A DNA stretch of 64,000 bases from Arion vulgaris. Lineage: Eukaryota; Mollusca; Gastropoda; Stylommatophora; Arionidae. Of the stretch, positions 62,131-64,000 are shown in pieces; the first letter of the stretch is position 1; every line of letters begins with the position of its first letter. The stretch covers positions 68,563,865 through 68,627,864 of the forward strand of contig CM036753.1 of the NCBI GenBank assembly GCA_020796225.1. Reading direction: 5' to 3'. The notes below the pieces were generated by a model. It made no database searches and was not told where the DNA came from. It saw only the letters and a list, made by a program, of their open reading frames with translations. The translations under genes were made by a program, and so were the position numbers.

Positions 62131-62519
62131 GGGTTGTTCCCGTAGTTCGTTGTTTAAACACACTTTTCTATTTACCCATCATGCATTCATTTCTGCTTGT
62201 AATACATGTAACTCCAAACTCTTTAAATCGTTCGATAGATTAAATATCAATTTTAGTGTTTTCATTCAACAAATGGTCGCAGAGAAACCAAATAATAGTT
62301 CCATTTATCCGTCTTAAATTCCCCAATGATCAGTTGATGCAAGTATGCCCGCTCTCTCAATGCCGAGAACAACAGCCTGTCCCAGACAATAGATCAGATC
62401 CATGTAGGCCACTGGAGGTTCAAAACGATATGGAAACTTGACGGGACGAGAGACATTGCGAAAATTTAGAAATGAATAAGAGACAGAGAAAGAAAAAGAT
62501 ATAACCAGATTTAGCAACG
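62131..62519. other. No recognised feature
   Basis: Unique-looking DNA leading into the GA-rich zone. Confidence 0.35.
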
Positions 62520-62521
62520 GT

Positions 62522-62563
<42 letters not shown>

Positions 62564-62572
62564 TGGAGAGAG

Positions 62573-62607
<35 letters not shown>

Positions 62608-63350
62608 AGAGAGAGAGAAAATGACATAACAGATAGTGAGAAACCTAATCTAATAAGTGGAAGGATAGACGATATAAAGGAAATTATATGCGAGAGGCAC
62701 AAAACTATAGAAAAGTGATAGAGAGTTGTAAAAATCGAGACAAAAGAGATATTTCAACAGTTTTTGTAGACATGGACAATGACAAATTGATAATAATACA
62801 ATGGGAGAGATAGAGTGTGCCTATTTTTTGTGTGTGAGAGAGAGAGAGAGTTGTAAAAAGCGAGATAAAGAGATATTTCAACAATTTTTTTGTAGACAGA
62901 GGGAGAATAAAAATACTTGAGAATAATACAATGGGAGAGAGAGAGTGTGTGTGTTTGTGATATATATATATATATATATATAGATAGAGAGAGAAAGAGA
63001 AGGAGTGAGTTGTAAAAAGCGAAATGAAGAGATATTTCAACATTTTTTTTTGTATACAGGGAGAAAGAAAAACTTAAGAATAATACAACAGGAGAGAGAG
63101 TGTGTGTATGTATTTGTGTTTGAGAGAGAGAGAGAGAGATAGAGAGAGTGTGTATATGTATTTGTGTTTGAGAGAGAGAGAGAGAGATAGAGAGAGTGTG
63201 TGTAGTATTTGTGTTTGAGAGAGAGAGAGAGAGAGAGAGATAGAGAGAGTGTGTGTATGTATTTGTGTTTGAGAGAGAGAGAGATAGAGAGAGTGTGTGT
63301 ATGTATTTGTGTTTGAGAGAGAGAGACAGAGAGATAGAGAGAAACTAAGA
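62520..63350. repeat. GA-rich compound satellite
   Basis: (GA)n at 62528-62615; then about three longer units (GAGTTGTAAAAA-CGAGA, AAAGAGATATTTCAACA, TTTTTGTAGACA, AATAATACAATGGGAGAGA) starting near 62720, 62850 and 63005; then five units of about 45-50 bp, TGTGTGTATGTATTTGTGTT plus (GA)n. (TA)n occurs at 62960-62980. Confidence 0.9.
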
Positions 63351-63884
63351 TCAGTGGAGTATTTGTTTCTAAAGAAGGATATTACAATATTGAGAGGGCG
63401 GGGCGGGGAGAGAGAAGAGACAGTAAACTACAAACAGGAATGTGAGAAAATAAGAAAAATAAAAGGAAAATAGACATTCACGATAATTGAGCAAACAATA
63501 TCAGTGGAAGCCGCAGAAATGTGGATTTACATGTGAAATTTGAGTAAAATCCCATGGACTGCTATCTGTGCCTGATGTTGTTCTAAAAGAGGTTAACGCA
63601 CAGAAAGGAAGTTCGTCTTTGTGAAACAATCTGATTATTTTTAATTATTGAGTCTTGTTCTTAGGGTAGGGGATGCCGAGTGCCTAGCCCTATTAGCAGA
63701 TGAATATACAACTAGTGTCTCATGTTCAAATTTAGAACGTGAAAAAAAACCAACTTTTTCAAATGGAAACAGAAAAGAACAGGTTGAATAACCACTGCTC
63801 GAGATAAAAAGTTATTACTACTACACAATTTAAAAAAATATATTTTACAATTTGTGTTTGTCCTCTTCAAAATACACCGAGGAC
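63351..63884. other. Mostly unassigned; SINE-F scrap
   Basis: 63700-63745 (AACTAGTGTCTCATGTTCAA, ATTTAGAACGTGAAAA) resembles the SINE-F 3' end. Nothing else recognised. Confidence 0.35.
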
Positions 63885-64000
63885 CATTGTTGAGAACACG
63901 TGTCTGTGATACTTGTCAGTGACCCTTTTCGGTGATACTTACCGGTGATACGTTTTGGTGATACTTACTGGTGATACTGTCCGTAACACTAGTCAGTGAT
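63885..64000. repeat. Degenerate 15-18 bp repeat at window edge
   Basis: GTGATACTTACCGGTGATAC, GGTGATACTTACTGGTGATA and similar phrases; it runs off the window. Confidence 0.65.

Noticed and set aside
1..64000. LTR retrotransposon or endogenous retrovirus
   Set aside because: No paired long terminal repeats, gag or protease motifs were seen. All RT sequences are of the non-LTR type.

Overview
This window looks like intergenic DNA from a repeat-rich invertebrate nuclear genome. It is AT-rich, and I could find no intact host gene, no rRNA and no free-standing tRNA gene. Essentially every recognisable feature is a transposable-element copy or a tandem array. The mix is non-LTR retrotransposon 3' ends, several tRNA-headed SINE families, many short terminal-inverted-repeat (TIR) elements and long satellites. 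It fits a lophotrochozoan such as a gastropod mollusc, but that assignment is an inference, not a demonstration. Family labels (SINE-A, MITE-G, LINE-H and so on) are defined here from copies that match one another inside the window.

Layout. 0-9 kb: a 24-bp minisatellite, LINE 3' fragments, a 32-bp and a 129-bp array, two SINE-A copies with target-site duplications (TSDs), a 1.1-kb TA-flanked TIR element and a 405-bp mariner-like MITE. 9-20 kb: SINE families A to N, a LINE inserted in a SINE, a 52-bp array, a foldback MITE-G pair and degenerate GT-rich repeats. 20-24 kb: a SINE inside a LINE, the best LINE-H copy (reverse transcriptase plus C-terminal C2H2 finger), and MITE-G split by a piggyBac-like element. 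24-30 kb: SINEs, a 20-bp array in a SINE-B tail, and a 1.8-kb array of 21-bp units inside a MITE-G copy. 30-38 kb: a Harbinger-like element holding a SINE and a 72-bp array, then a 2.8-kb 49-bp satellite. 38-48 kb: LINE fragments with RNase H domains, two of which carry internal or terminal tandem amplification (59-bp and 78-bp units), an 8-bp-TSD MITE and a tiny hAT-like element. 48-64 kb: more SINEs, one 515-bp hybrid SINE, a 2.4-kb decayed RNase H LINE (LINE-I), 28-, 48- and 35-bp arrays, and GA-rich low-complexity DNA.

The elements are linked by history rather than by a pathway. SINEs were presumably moved by LINE machinery (target-site duplications of about 9-14 bp; GAA-rich tails shared by SINE-A, SINE-B and one LINE end). 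Later insertions split older ones. The most striking theme is that at least six of the tandem arrays start at, or sit inside, a recognisable transposable element, so satellites here seem to be born from transposons. Clusters of small deletions in several arrays may be uncorrected sequencing errors.
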